A stretch of 64,000 nt of DNA from Pseudogracilibacillus sp037071985 (GTDB lineage: Bacteria; Bacillota; Bacilli; Bacillales; Amphibacillaceae). The stretch's first letter is position 1. Every line of letters starts with the position of its first letter. The notes under the pieces are model-generated. The model made no database searches, had not been told where the DNA came from, and saw only the letters and a program-made list of their open reading frames with translations. Of the stretch, positions 26,952 to 35,439 are shown in pieces. Where the stretch lies: positions 310,001-374,000 of the forward strand of contig NZ_JAXHDF010000002.1 of NCBI RefSeq assembly GCF_037071985.1, in the 5' to 3' direction. Position numbers and translations under genes: made by a program.

Positions 26952-27539
26952 TAATACAAAGATAAGTTATAATAGCAAATAAGAATGTTAATTCACGCAC
27001 TATTCTACTTGGATATCCACGAATGTATTACCAAACATACTTTCAAGAATATCTAATCATCACTTATCCATTCATTTTGGATACCCTCTAGGTACACATT
27101 AATTCATTTTACTTTTCCTTTGAGAAAGGTATAACCTAAATTATCTTACTCTAAACGTCATTTAAAATTAAAACTTTTCTGTTGTTTTTCGCCTCATTTA
27201 CTAGTCGAATAATAGTATAAATACCGACTTTTCTTGGTAAAAAGGTAGAAAACAACTCCACAATATTAAGAATCTTGTAATTTGAATGTCCATAATTAAA
27301 AACGGCAGATAAAGGATTTTGATGGGAATGAAACGAGTGTCGTTTCCATATACATATAGAAATGTATCCGAAGTAAACGATAGAGCATTTAGACATGGAT
27401 ATATATAAATGAAGAGGCAGAGCCAATTGTACCATGTACAGATCAATAGATGCTTCTGCCCCAAATAAACAACACAGTATAATCTAGGTGAGATTCATTT
27501 GAGAAATAAAATAAGATTAAGTTTTCAAATGAAGGATTG
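26952..27539. other. gene-poor stretch before repeat
   Basis: There is no convincing gene here. Two overlapping minus-strand frames (27151-27464) of 87-94 codons lack ribosome sites. One contains NPLSAVFNYGHS, but I could not support it as a real or decayed gene. The base composition is ordinary for the window. Confidence 0.5.
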
Positions 27540-27899
27540 GGGCTGGGACATAAGCTAGAAAGAATTATTGAAACACGAATAATTACGTTAATAATAGTCG
27601 CTACAGAAATATACTTCGCTTTCACCCCTGGTATAAGAGCGACATCTATTCAAGCCGCACTATCGTTTGCTTTCATAGTGTCTCCTTAACCGCTGCTCGC
27701 TGATAAGCCTCCTGCCCCGGCAAGGGGTATACAGACGTTGCCCGCAAAGGGCGGTTTTAGTCTGTAATCTTTCGATATTTATCGCCTTTTTAGTGTCTTA
27801 TCGAGGCTTTTCTTCTGGCAGGAGTCTCCGTATATTTCTTTCGCTAACTTGAGATATTGTTCGTGTTTCCTATCTACTATTTCGTTTTGTCCCAACCTC
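27540..27899. repeat. class A palindromic repeat, 360 bp, copy 1
   Basis: The element runs from GGGCTGGGACATAAG to TTTTGTCCCAACCTC, with terminal inverted sequences. It contains the 77-bp module in reverse orientation at 27615-27691 and a GC-rich hairpin core (CCTGCCCCGGCAAGGGGTAT). It is nearly identical, as reverse complement, to the 360-bp block at 34081-34440. Confidence 0.9.
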
Positions 27900-27952
27900 C
27901 CAAAAAGATTTCGTTTCAAGTTCTTGGATTATTACAACTACAAAAATTCATA

Positions 27953-28375
27953 TTAGATTTCCAACTCTTTTGGAGTGAAATCTTTTTTATTCATTAATTG
28001 AATTTCCATCGGCTCAACTTCTAATACGACATAATTAGGATCTTCTGGACCTTCAAACCAATGGTTCATAGAATCATTCCACAGCTTGTTTTTCATGTCT
28101 TGAGAATTATTAATGGATACTTTTCCTTGATATTCAATATAATCATCCCCTACCCCTTCTCCTTCGTATCCAAGTAAGATATGGGTATAAGGATTTTTTT
28201 CTAATTCCTCAGCTTTGTCTGTCTCCTTACTTGTTACAGTGTATAACGTTAAATCGTCATGCATAAACGTCATATACCTTGAGTATGGCTTATTGTTTTT
28301 GACAGTCGCCATTGTGCCAATCTGACTTTCATGAAGTACCTTTTCAATATTTTCTCTAATTTCATGTTGGTTCAT
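27953..28375 (-). CDS. general stress protein 26-like flavin-binding protein
   Basis: A 140-residue split-barrel (pyridoxamine-phosphate oxidase-like) protein of the YdaG/general stress protein 26 type. It shows IGTMATVKNNKPYSRYMTFM (about 18-37) and later EYQGKVSINNSQDMKNKLW and WFEGPEDPNYVVLEVEP. The family binds FMN or F420-like cofactors; YdaG of B. subtilis is sigma-B controlled, but I see no clear sigma-B promoter here. The ATG at 28375 follows AAGGAGTGG. A GTG in that site is rejected as start. Confidence 0.85.
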   Translation of the reverse strand: MNQHEIRENIEKVLHESQIGTMATVKNNKPYSRYMTFMHDDLTLYTVTSKETDKAEELEKNPYTHILLGYEGEGVGDDYIEYQGKVSINNSQDMKNKLWNDSMNHWFEGPEDPNYVVLEVEPMEIQLMNKKDFTPKELEI

Positions 28376-28537
28376 TTTTTCCACTCCTTACAAATAATCA
28401 TTGTTATTGTTCCTAAAATAAAATATGTTAAACATAGCTATTTTTTATCTTTGCACCTTCCATATAATTCTATGTATGTTTTTTTCATTCTTTTTAATAC
28501 TAAATTAAGAATATGTAATAGTATTGGAGGAATAAAG

Positions 28538-28912
28538 ATGGATTTAAATGATGTGGAACCAGCTAATTATTTTGACCAAACGATAATGGACTTTAAACAA
28601 GGGAGTAGCCGTGCCGAACAGAGAATGCCTGAGGTCATGAAAGAATACTTCGCATTTACAAACTCATGTTTTAAAGAAGGTACAATTAATGCAAAACACA
28701 AACAATTAGTTGCATTGGCGATTAGTATAAGTACACAAGACGAATATTGTATTATTTATCATACAAAAGGGGCTGCAGAACACGGTGCAACAGAAAAAGA
28801 AATAATGGAAGTGATCGGTATTTGTGCCGCATTAAAAGGTGGAGCAGCATTCTCACAAGGAATAACATTAGCGATGGATTCATTCGACTTTTATACCCAA
28901 AAAGCCCATTAA
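28538..28912 (+). CDS. carboxymuconolactone decarboxylase (AhpD-like) family protein
   Basis: A 124-residue helical CMD-domain protein. The AhpD-type motif reads DEYCIIYHTKGAAEHGATEK (68-87), keeping C71 and H75. The first Cys of the CxxC pair is replaced by D68, so ordinary disulfide-relay activity is unlikely. TTGGAGG precedes the ATG at 28538. Upstream codons in the same frame have no ribosome site and run into the divergent promoter region. The function is unknown, possibly redox-related. Confidence 0.82.
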   Translation: MDLNDVEPANYFDQTIMDFKQGSSRAEQRMPEVMKEYFAFTNSCFKEGTINAKHKQLVALAISISTQDEYCIIYHTKGAAEHGATEKEIMEVIGICAALKGGAAFSQGITLAMDSFDFYTQKAH

Positions 28913-29014
28913 ATAGAGATAGTTTTAGTTTTAACCTTGTCAGATATAAATATCATTGCTTTCCAAACTAAAACTGAGTAAAATAATGGTAATGATATAG
29001 ACGAGGTGACGATT

Positions 29015-29596
29015 GTGTTTCGATTTCTCTCTTGGCTTTTTATTATTGTTGGTGCCTCATTCCTTTTATATGGAGGCTATCAATTATTAGATTCATATAT
29101 AAATGAAGGAAAACGCTTAAAAGAAGCTAAAACTATCATTTCTGAAGAAGTCATACAAACAGCAGGAAAAGACTTAAGTAAGTACTATGAAAAAATTCAA
29201 ACTGGGGATACAGTCGGGTTATTTTATATTCCTCGTCTCGATAGAGAAATTCCAATTATCGAAGGAACGGATGAAGAAGAGTTAGCTCAAGGAGTCGGTC
29301 ATTATAAAGATACTGGCTTCCCGGGAGAGAATAAACAAATCTTATTATCCGGACACCGTGATACGGTGTTTAGACAATTCGGTGAACTGGAGCATGGTGA
29401 TGAATTGCATATTAAAATGGAACATGGGACGTTCATCTATGTTATTGAAGACCATGAAATCGTAGATGCGGATGATCGCACAGTGATCGATCCGTCCAGA
29501 AAAGATGAATATTTAACTGTATCAACTTGCTATCCTTTTTCATTTGTAGGAAGTGCACCTGATCGGTATGTTATTTATGCCTATCCAAAAGAGTGA
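29015..29596 (+). CDS. class D sortase
   Basis: A 193-residue membrane-anchored transpeptidase that joins LPxTG-type surface proteins to the cell wall. It has an N-terminal anchor (about 2-22). The catalytic triad is H114 (LLSGHRDTVFR), C172 (TVSTCYPFSF) and R184 (APDRYVIYAY). The layout is that of class D sortases. The GTG at 29015 fits the GAGGTG site, and the GTG nine bases earlier lies within it. No substrate gene with a sorting signal lies in the window. Confidence 0.9.
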   Translation: MFRFLSWLFIIVGASFLLYGGYQLLDSYINEGKRLKEAKTIISEEVIQTAGKDLSKYYEKIQTGDTVGLFYIPRLDREIPIIEGTDEEELAQGVGHYKDTGFPGENKQILLSGHRDTVFRQFGELEHGDELHIKMEHGTFIYVIEDHEIVDADDRTVIDPSRKDEYLTVSTCYPFSFVGSAPDRYVIYAYPKE

Positions 29597-29599
29597 TCT

Positions 29600-29640
29600 A
29601 AAGCCCTTATGAACAACAATCATGTTCATGGGCTTTTTTA
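29600..29640 (+). terminator. sortase gene terminator
   Basis: AAAGCCC...ATGAAC pairs with GTTCAT...GGGCTTT and is followed by a T run. Confidence 0.85.
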
Positions 29641-29779
29641 CTTGCATTATTATCTATTGATTCAACTGATATATATAAGTGCGGATGTTGGTAATCCCTT
29701 CTTTATTCAGTCTAAGTCATGTTTAGTTTGATTCCGAATGGGTACATTGTTAGAAATGAGAATTGAGGAGGAGGAAAAA

Positions 29780-30655
29780 GTGACAGATACAAATAAAAAT
29801 AATGGCAGCATTACTCCGCCGGCCCAAACACAAGACCGTCAACCCGGATTTGAACATGAAATGGAGCCTCGTCCTGTATATATTTGTCAAGACTATAAAG
29901 GAAGTGACAAATTAAAAGATAAGGTTGCAATTGTTACTGGTGGTGATAGTGGGATTGGTCGAGCCGTAAGTCTGCACTTTGCAAGAGAAGGAGCAAAAGT
30001 TGTCGTTGTTTACTTAAATGAAGACAAAGATGCGGAAGAAACAAAAAAACTAATCGAAGATGAGAAAGGTGAATGTTTATTAATATCTGGTGATCTTGGG
30101 GATCAAGCATTTTGTAAATCAGTTGTTACTAAAACTTTAGCTCATTTTAATAAAATCGATGTTCTCGTTAATAATGCTGGAGAACAGCATCCTAAAAATG
30201 ACTTTCTTGATATCTCCAGTGAACAATTAGAAAAGACATTTCAAACGAACATTTTCAGTATGTTTTATTTAACACAAGCTGCCCTTCCACATATGAATAA
30301 AGGGAGTACAATTATTAATACGTCCTCGGTTACTGCATATGGAGGCAGTGCTGATTTAATTGATTACGCTTCGACTAAAGGAGCGATCACAGCATTTACG
30401 AGGTCATTATCTGAGAATATTGTAACTAATGGTATACGTGTTAATGGAGTTGCCCCAGGGCCTATTTGGACACCTCTTATCCCTGCTTCCTTCTCAGAAG
30501 AAAAAGTAGGACATTTTGGAGCGAACACCCCTATGAAAAGACCGGGACAACCAAGTGAAGTAGCTCCGGCTTATGTCTATTTAGCAAGTGACGACTCGAG
30601 TTATGTATCCGGCCAAATCATTCACGTTAACGGTGGAACTATTTTAAATGGGTAA
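29780..30655 (+). CDS. short-chain dehydrogenase (YhxC/YhdF-type)
   Basis: A 291-residue SDR oxidoreductase with the roughly 40-residue N-terminal extension typical of stress-related bacillus SDRs (PGFEHEMEPRPVYICQDYKG). The cofactor motif is TGGDSGIGRAVS, followed by NNAGEQHP. The catalytic residues are Ser in NTSSVTAYGG and YxxxK in DYASTKGAITA. The substrate is unknown. The GTG at 29780 follows GAGGAGGAGG. An ATG 42 bp earlier lacks a site. Confidence 0.88.
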   Translation: MTDTNKNNGSITPPAQTQDRQPGFEHEMEPRPVYICQDYKGSDKLKDKVAIVTGGDSGIGRAVSLHFAREGAKVVVVYLNEDKDAEETKKLIEDEKGECLLISGDLGDQAFCKSVVTKTLAHFNKIDVLVNNAGEQHPKNDFLDISSEQLEKTFQTNIFSMFYLTQAALPHMNKGSTIINTSSVTAYGGSADLIDYASTKGAITAFTRSLSENIVTNGIRVNGVAPGPIWTPLIPASFSEEKVGHFGANTPMKRPGQPSEVAPAYVYLASDDSSYVSGQIIHVNGGTILNG

Positions 30656-30667
30656 GAAATTAGTAAT

Positions 30668-30702
30668 GAAAGTATGATACACTTTTAACGTATCATACTT
30701 TC
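30668..30702. terminator. hairpin between convergent genes
   Basis: A perfect 13-bp inverted repeat (GAAAGTATGATAC, 30668-30680 with 30690-30702) lies after the SDR gene. The T-run is poor, so it may work as a weak bidirectional terminator. Confidence 0.5.
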
Positions 30703-30735
30703 CTATTTACATTGTTTATCACAATGAGCAAGTTA

Positions 30736-31053
30736 TTAAGAAGCTTTTTTAAATTCGTGAACCCATACTTTAAGATTTGGAGTCCAAACAGCACCTTCAT
30801 GAATTGAAGTTATTGCCTCTTTATATTCTTCTAAACTATTAAAGCCTTCTTCTTTGGCGTTTTGTTCTGTGACATCCCCTAGCCTCTGTTGATACACATT
30901 TTCAAGCATAAATATTTCCCCATCAACTTCCCATGTATCACCGATATTTCCAAATCGATTACTTCTGCGTTGAGCGGTCTTTTTACCGTTTTTAATTTTT
31001 TCAATATCTTTAGGAATGGTTACTAAGCTACTAAGTTCATATTTGTATTCCAT
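30736..31053 (-). CDS. ASCH-domain protein
   Basis: A 105-residue PUA-like ASCH-domain protein. It has the N-terminal pattern KIKNGKKTAQRRSNRFGNIG and the later VYQQRLGDVTEQNAKEEGF. ASCH proteins bind RNA or act as small nucleases or amidohydrolases (YqfB). AAGGAGGA precedes the ATG. It appears monocistronic. Confidence 0.8.
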   Translation of the reverse strand: MEYKYELSSLVTIPKDIEKIKNGKKTAQRRSNRFGNIGDTWEVDGEIFMLENVYQQRLGDVTEQNAKEEGFNSLEEYKEAITSIHEGAVWTPNLKVWVHEFKKAS

Positions 31054-31173
31054 TAAAAGTCCTCCTTCACATCTATCCTTTATTATACCTTTTTATAAAA
31101 ATATTTCATTACACATAACGAAAACTTAGTTAACAGATATATTATATGTTTAGTCAAAAGAAGGTGAACAACG

Positions 31174-31284
31174 ATGGAAACAAACTTAGTCGTTATTACT
31201 AGATGTCTCCTCAACACATATCTTCTTATGTTAGTGATTGCAATGCTTCTTTTAACTTTTCCACTTCTTCTGTGCTTAATGTAA
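31174..31284 (+). CDS. possible 36-residue hydrophobic peptide, antisense to the PC4-like gene
   Basis: An ATG with AAGGTGA six bases upstream opens a frame giving METNLVVITRCLLNTYLLML followed by VIAMLLLTFPLLLCLM, one long membrane helix. Its last 59 bases overlap the 3' end of the opposite-strand PC4-like gene. The size and character are like type I toxin peptides, but there is no other support and it may be chance. Confidence 0.25.
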   Translation: METNLVVITRCLLNTYLLMLVIAMLLLTFPLLLCLM

Positions 31285-31444
31285 TTCCTTTTCCCATCTT
31301 CTGATGATCTTCGGACCAATCTCTAATATCATATTTTGGTTCACGTCCGTTCCAACTGATTAAATTTAATTCTTTAGTCCATCCCTTCGAACCTTCCGAC
31401 AAAACAGCAATTGTTTCAATAATTTCATAATTAAACGATGACAT
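31226..31444 (-). CDS. YdbC/PC4-like ssDNA-binding protein
   Basis: A 72-residue protein matching the bacterial PC4-like YdbC family: ETIAVLSEGSKGWTKELNLI, then SWNGREPKYDIRDWSEDHQKMGKG. The family binds single-stranded DNA as a dimer, with probable roles in transcription or repair. AAAGGAG precedes the ATG at 31444. A longer frame to 31468 would include that site. Confidence 0.85.
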   Translation of the reverse strand: MSSFNYEIIETIAVLSEGSKGWTKELNLISWNGREPKYDIRDWSEDHQKMGKGITLSTEEVEKLKEALQSLT

Positions 31445-31711
31445 ATCGTTTACTCCTTTCTTTAGCACCTATTTTTATTATACTTCTTCTGCTGATCTTA
31501 TTATATAAGACAAACAATGTCATGCAGATTAAAAATGCTTCGAAGATATACATCGCTAAACTATTTTTCAATAAACTTATCTTTACTAAAACAGTTTTAG
31601 GAACGAATAAATCATCTAATATGGTCCCTAATAATGCATCCCTGTTCTCCAAAATAGCAGAATATCATTTTACACCTTTCCGGCGAACTACTCAATAAAA
31701 TATAGTTCATA
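31445..31711. other. intergenic stretch, nothing supported
   Basis: Overlapping frames of 73 and 86 codons on opposite strands lack ribosome sites. I support no gene here. Confidence 0.5.
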
Positions 31712-31745
31712 TTAAAAAAAGAGCATTAGAAATTGCAATGCTCTT
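31712..31745 (-). terminator. terminator of the DUF2512 gene
   Basis: AAGAGCATT (31719-31727) pairs with AATGCTCTT (31737-31745), with a T-run on the minus strand. Confidence 0.8.
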
Positions 31746-31755
31746 CTCCTTGAAG

Positions 31756-32202
31756 TTAACGATCGTTATCTATCGTTTCCCTCTTTGTTTTTATCTCAGG
31801 ATCGGATTCTTCGGCAAATTCCGTCTGAAACCTAGTCGGAGTAGGTGCTCCGCGATCAGGCTCATGTATCCTGTCCATCATATAAATATGAAAAACTGCT
31901 TCACCTGCTGTCGCTAAATAAGCTGCAGCAAATGCAGGTAATAGTACAGGGGTTACATTACCTACGACAAAATTTCCTAACACCCAATAAAGAGCAAAAT
32001 AAAGAGCTAGGTCCCCAATAATTGCAACTAATTGATTCATTCTTGGTAAAATAAAAAGATCCCCGATGAAAATAATTCCTGAAATAACCAATGTCATGAT
32101 TAATAAACGAGTGATCGTAGCATTTGAAAATATCCCAAAAATTCCAAATGTAATAATCCCTACTCCAATAAATTTGATTCCGAATGCCTTTAACTGTTCC
32201 AT
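31756..32202 (-). CDS. DUF2512 (YndM-like) membrane protein
   Basis: A 148-residue protein with four membrane segments in the first 110 residues (GIKFIGVGIITFGIFGIF, then LLIMTLVISGIIFIGDLFIL, and so on). The hydrophilic acidic tail ends KTKRETIDNDR. Length, segment pattern and the RMNQLVAIIGDLALYFALYW region match the DUF2512/YndM family of bacilli. The function is unknown. The gene is monocistronic with its own terminator. Confidence 0.85.
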   Translation of the reverse strand: MEQLKAFGIKFIGVGIITFGIFGIFSNATITRLLIMTLVISGIIFIGDLFILPRMNQLVAIIGDLALYFALYWVLGNFVVGNVTPVLLPAFAAAYLATAGEAVFHIYMMDRIHEPDRGAPTPTRFQTEFAEESDPEIKTKRETIDNDR

Positions 32203-32303
32203 AAAATACCAAACACCTCTTTTTAATTCTTAGTATTTGGTAAAAAACAAAATTTATACTATGGTAGTAGTAAATGATCAGTGTTGCAAAGGAGATTTTA
32301 CGT

Positions 32304-32711
32304 TTGATTGAAGTATATACTGACGGAGCCTCTCGTGGGAACCCAGGTATTAGTGGTGCTGGCGTTTATATAAAAGCAAACGGAAAACAATATAAATACG
32401 CCTATCCTCTTGGGGTCATGTCTAACCATGAAGCAGAATTCCATGCCGTATTAAAAGCATTAGAAATTTGCACTGTAAAATTCCCTAGTGAAATTTTATC
32501 TTTTCATTCCGATTCACAGACGGTCGTTGATGCGATCGAAAAGAATCATTGTAAAAACAGACAGTTCAAACCTTTATTAGAAAACATAATTAAAATGACG
32601 AATACATTTCCTTATTTTTTTATCAAATGGATTCCGAGTAAACAAAATTATCATGCTGATCAACTAGCTAAAAAAGCAATATCAGATCAAATAAACAAAG
32701 ATAGGACATAA
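32304..32711 (+). CDS. RNase H family protein (YpdQ/YpeP-like)
   Basis: A 135-residue RNase HI-fold protein. The four acidic catalytic residues are present: D7 (VYTDGASRGNPG), E45 (NHEAEFHAVL), D70 (FHSDSQTVVD) and D119 (YHADQLAK). It should cleave RNA in RNA-DNA hybrids, though some short bacillus paralogues are inactive. The TTG at 32304 is preferred because AAAGGAG lies 10 bases upstream. An ATG ten codons earlier would place that site inside the gene. A hairpin (ATAGGACATA) overlaps the stop. Confidence 0.85.
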   Translation: MIEVYTDGASRGNPGISGAGVYIKANGKQYKYAYPLGVMSNHEAEFHAVLKALEICTVKFPSEILSFHSDSQTVVDAIEKNHCKNRQFKPLLENIIKMTNTFPYFFIKWIPSKQNYHADQLAKKAISDQINKDRT

Positions 32712-32718
32712 TGTTAGA

Positions 32719-33123
32719 CTATGTCCTATCCGAATTAGTTCCCGATGTTTTTAACATAACAAACCATGACCGGGTGGAAATAAATATTATGATTAAAATA
32801 ACAACTAATGCCGATACGGAAAAAATTAACTTCGGTTCACGAGTTACACTCATTCCCGATAAAAAAAGAAGTATAAATGCAACGAGATAAAAGAGTGTAA
32901 GAAATGAATTTATCCTGATCTCGATTGCTTCATTTTCTTTAACCTCGACCTCTTTACTACCTAAAAACCATTGTTTCGCTTTCACGCGTACACTTTCTTT
33001 ATTGGATACGATCATAAATTCTTCATCATTACTCAATTTTGTAGCTTCCTTATCATCTACGAACAGAGAAACTTTTGCTAATCCACCCATCATACCAGTA
33101 CTTCTTTTCACTCTCGCCTTCAA
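32719..33123 (-). CDS. membrane protein with soluble N-domain, unknown
   Basis: A 134-residue protein. The first 70 residues are soluble and start KARVKRSTGMMGGLAKVSLF, followed by a beta-rich segment with DDKEATKLSNDEEF. Two membrane segments come next (about 74-92 and 100-120). Bacillus membrane proteins with this layout are usually annotated as hypothetical. GAGGGG precedes the ATG. No function can be assigned. Confidence 0.7.
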   Translation of the reverse strand: MKARVKRSTGMMGGLAKVSLFVDDKEATKLSNDEEFMIVSNKESVRVKAKQWFLGSKEVEVKENEAIEIRINSFLTLFYLVAFILLFLSGMSVTREPKLIFSVSALVVILIIIFISTRSWFVMLKTSGTNSDRT

Positions 33124-33408
33124 TCTTTCCCCTCCCTTCTCACTAATACTCAGAATACCATTACTTTCCTTTTAATACATGAGCCTTAAGAAATAGTTAT
33201 GCAGTCACAGATGCTTTTATCAATAAAAAACGTAAGAAGTCGGTTGAAAATATTTTGCTGCCTATGTTAAGGTGAAGAATGAGAATCGCTCTTTCATTTT
33301 GTTCCATTATATTTTTAATTGAGTTGAATAAAGTCTACCTATATTCCAACAAAAACTATAGAAAATGAAGCATCTTTTATTAGCTTACAAGTAGAAAGGT
33401 AGTGTTGT

Positions 33409-34038
33409 ATGAAAAATAATCAAACATTTATACATGGTATTTTCATTTTTTTCTTAGTTGTGCTTTCGGCCTGCGGGAATTCACCAAACGAGTCAAAGGT
33501 CACATCAGATAAGCAAGGACAAAATGAAGAATTAACTCAACACCAAAAAGAAGATTCAAGCACCCACGAGAATGATTCAACCATGGACGATAAAAGCTCA
33601 GGTCAGTTAGAATCAGAAAACAATGAAAAAATAAATACTAAGCAATCAACAGAAGAGGATACTTCAACCAAAACAACGGGGTTAAAGAAAGACTACCTTT
33701 ACCTGTTAAACAAAACAAAGACAGAAGTAGAACAAATGCGAAGCAATCCTATTGATGAGTCAACATTTGCTTTAAAAGAAATCGAAGGTAATGTATTTGA
33801 AAAATGGGATGGTCTGTTAAATGAAGTGTATAACGTTTTAAAAAAACAACTCCCTGAAGGAGAAATGGAGCAACTAAGAAACGAACAACGTGAGTGGATC
33901 GACTATCGGAATGAATCAGCTAAAGAAGCTTCTCTTAAATATAAAGACGGAACGATGGAACAATTAGAATACGTAAAAGTAGAAAATGATCTAACTGAAG
34001 ACAGATGCTATGAACTTGTGGAAAAATATATGGAGTGA
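33409..34038 (+). CDS. lipoprotein with LprI-like (DUF1311) domain
   Basis: A 209-residue lipoprotein with lipobox LSAC at about residue 22. A low-complexity acidic, Ser/Thr/Asn/Gln-rich linker runs from about 25 to 92. The C-terminal domain has the DUF1311/LprI pattern: FEKWDGLLNEVYNVLKKQLP, then EMEQLRNEQREWIDYRNESA. LprI of mycobacteria inhibits lysozyme, but the role in bacilli is not established. GAAAGGTAG lies before the ATG. A class A repeat follows at once. Confidence 0.82.
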   Translation: MKNNQTFIHGIFIFFLVVLSACGNSPNESKVTSDKQGQNEELTQHQKEDSSTHENDSTMDDKSSGQLESENNEKINTKQSTEEDTSTKTTGLKKDYLYLLNKTKTEVEQMRSNPIDESTFALKEIEGNVFEKWDGLLNEVYNVLKKQLPEGEMEQLRNEQREWIDYRNESAKEASLKYKDGTMEQLEYVKVENDLTEDRCYELVEKYME

Positions 34039-34080
34039 TAGTTGTAAAATAAGTGCTAAAAAGCTAAAAGGAACGATAAC

Positions 34081-34440
34081 GAGATTGAGACAAAACAAAA
34101 TAGTAGATATAAAACACGAACCTTACTCCAAGTTAGCGAAAGAAATATACGGAGACTCCTGCCAGAAGAAAAGCCTCGATAAGACACTGAAAGGCGATAA
34201 ATATCGAAAGATTACAGACTAAAACCGCCCTTTGCGGGCAACGTCTGTATACCCCTTGCCGGGGCAGGAGGCTTATCAGCGAGCAGCGGTTAAGGAGACA
34301 CTATGAAAGCAAACGATAGTGCGGCTTGAATAGATGTCGCTCTTATACCAGGGGTGAAAGCGAAGTATATTTCTGTAGCGACTATTATAATTTTAATCAT
34401 TCGTGTTTCAATAACTCTTTCTAACTTATGTCCCAACCTC
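34081..34440. repeat. class A palindromic repeat, 360 bp, copy 2 (inverted)
   Basis: The same length as copy 1 (27540-27899) and near-identical to its reverse complement. It holds the 77-bp module in forward orientation at 34288-34364. The ends are GAGATTGAGACAAAAC and TTATGTCCCAACCTC. It marks the left border of the LXG locus. Confidence 0.9.
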
Positions 34441-34454
34441 TTTCTTAACAAAAT

Positions 34455-34916
34455 TTATTTTTCAACAAAATCGATGGTGAAGTTCTCCATTTTAAGAAGT
34501 ACGTTTTCATCGTCCAATTCATAAAAGAGATCAACATCTTTTTCCTCAATATTTAATAAAATAGGTACGACACTATCTCTCTCTAAAATACCTATATACT
34601 CTTTCGGCAAATCAACTGCAACATCATTAAATATGTATTCCCCATCTTTTGTTCCTAAAGTCAAGTCAAAAATAATCTGTTGAATCGGCTTTTCGAGTCG
34701 GTTAATTACAAAACATAAAACAGCTGGTTCACCTTCATTGTTCTCCAAAATACTATACGGATATAAACTAAAGTCATTTGGCGCACCCATCTGTGGATTC
34801 GCTTTAATCACTTCTGAAACAGCTTGATAAAACTCATTGTTATCCACCGTGATTCCCGCTTGTTTATCAATATTTAACACTTGGAGAGTTAAATCTCCAT
34901 TAGATTCTGTCGCCAT
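34455..34916 (-). CDS. acidic protein at the end of the LXG operon, possibly SLAP-like
   Basis: A 153-residue soluble acidic protein. Its middle (FSLYPYSILENNEGEPAVLC, then FVINRLEKPIQQIIFDLTLG) resembles a beta-sandwich of the SLAP type as I recall it. The ATG at 34916 follows AAAGGATGG. It is the last gene of the minus-strand LXG locus and lies 20 bp after the DUF5085-type gene. It may be an accessory factor of type VII export or surface display. Confidence 0.65.
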   Translation of the reverse strand: MATESNGDLTLQVLNIDKQAGITVDNNEFYQAVSEVIKANPQMGAPNDFSLYPYSILENNEGEPAVLCFVINRLEKPIQQIIFDLTLGTKDGEYIFNDVAVDLPKEYIGILERDSVVPILLNIEEKDVDLFYELDDENVLLKMENFTIDFVEK

Positions 34917-34936
34917 TTTCCCCATCCTTTGCTATC

Positions 34937-35422
34937 TTAATCAGTTAATCTATGTGTATATTTTTCTAATAAACTTACTTCTTGATCCGTTAATTCCTCT
35001 TCATCTTCAGCAAACACTTTCAGTTTCAACTCTACCCACTGTATATCTTCATCTCCACGAAGGATATGATACATCGGTGAACATATTTGCAACTCGTTTT
35101 CGATGGCATACGTCAAAATTTTCTCGTATCCAAATTCTGTGTTTTTCTGAAAATCCCCTTTTACTCTCGTCATCAACATTCCATCAATATAAAAATAGGA
35201 CTGGAATAATAAACGAGTATCTCTAGGAACATAGGTCTGCTCAACTGGAATATAGAAGTCTATATTCATTATCTCTTCTAAAGGAGCATTATGCAATGCA
35301 TAAAATAACGGTCCATTAATCGACAGTCCTGCATGAACAAGTTTATCGTTGAAGTCATCTAATGCCCGTTCGAAATCCGTATAATGAATTTCATACGAAT
35401 GCCAAACAACATTCCGATACAT
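34937..35422 (-). CDS. DUF5085 family protein
   Basis: A 161-residue soluble protein starting MYRNVVWHSYEIHYTDFERA, with FQSYFYIDGMLMTRVKGDFQ in the middle. This is the pattern of DUF5085 proteins encoded in bacillus LXG loci. The ATG at 35422 follows AGAGGGTGAA. It shares fold-level features with the upstream neighbour (35440-35898), suggesting an old duplication. The role is unknown, with a chaperone or accessory function in type VII export possible. Confidence 0.75.
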   Translation of the reverse strand: MYRNVVWHSYEIHYTDFERALDDFNDKLVHAGLSINGPLFYALHNAPLEEIMNIDFYIPVEQTYVPRDTRLLFQSYFYIDGMLMTRVKGDFQKNTEFGYEKILTYAIENELQICSPMYHILRGDEDIQWVELKLKVFAEDEEELTDQEVSLLEKYTHRLTD

Positions 35423-35439
35423 AATGCGTTCACCCTCTA

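Noticed and set aside
27151..27464. A minus-strand frame with NPLSAVFNYGHS, reminiscent of the Cas1 motif NPLNALLNYGYS, possibly a decayed cas1.
   Set aside because: The match is one short motif; no ribosome site, no other cas gene and no CRISPR array are in the window. A profile search of the three minus frames would decide.
23143..27625. Similar short peptides (VATIINVIIRVS) encoded near 23.2 kb and 27.5 kb, looking like a conserved protein family.
   Set aside because: The similarity comes from the class A DNA repeat itself; it lies in non-coding palindromic sequence.
31431..31698. Opposed frames of 73 and 86 codons between the PC4-like and DUF2512 genes.
   Set aside because: They overlap each other completely and neither has a ribosome site.
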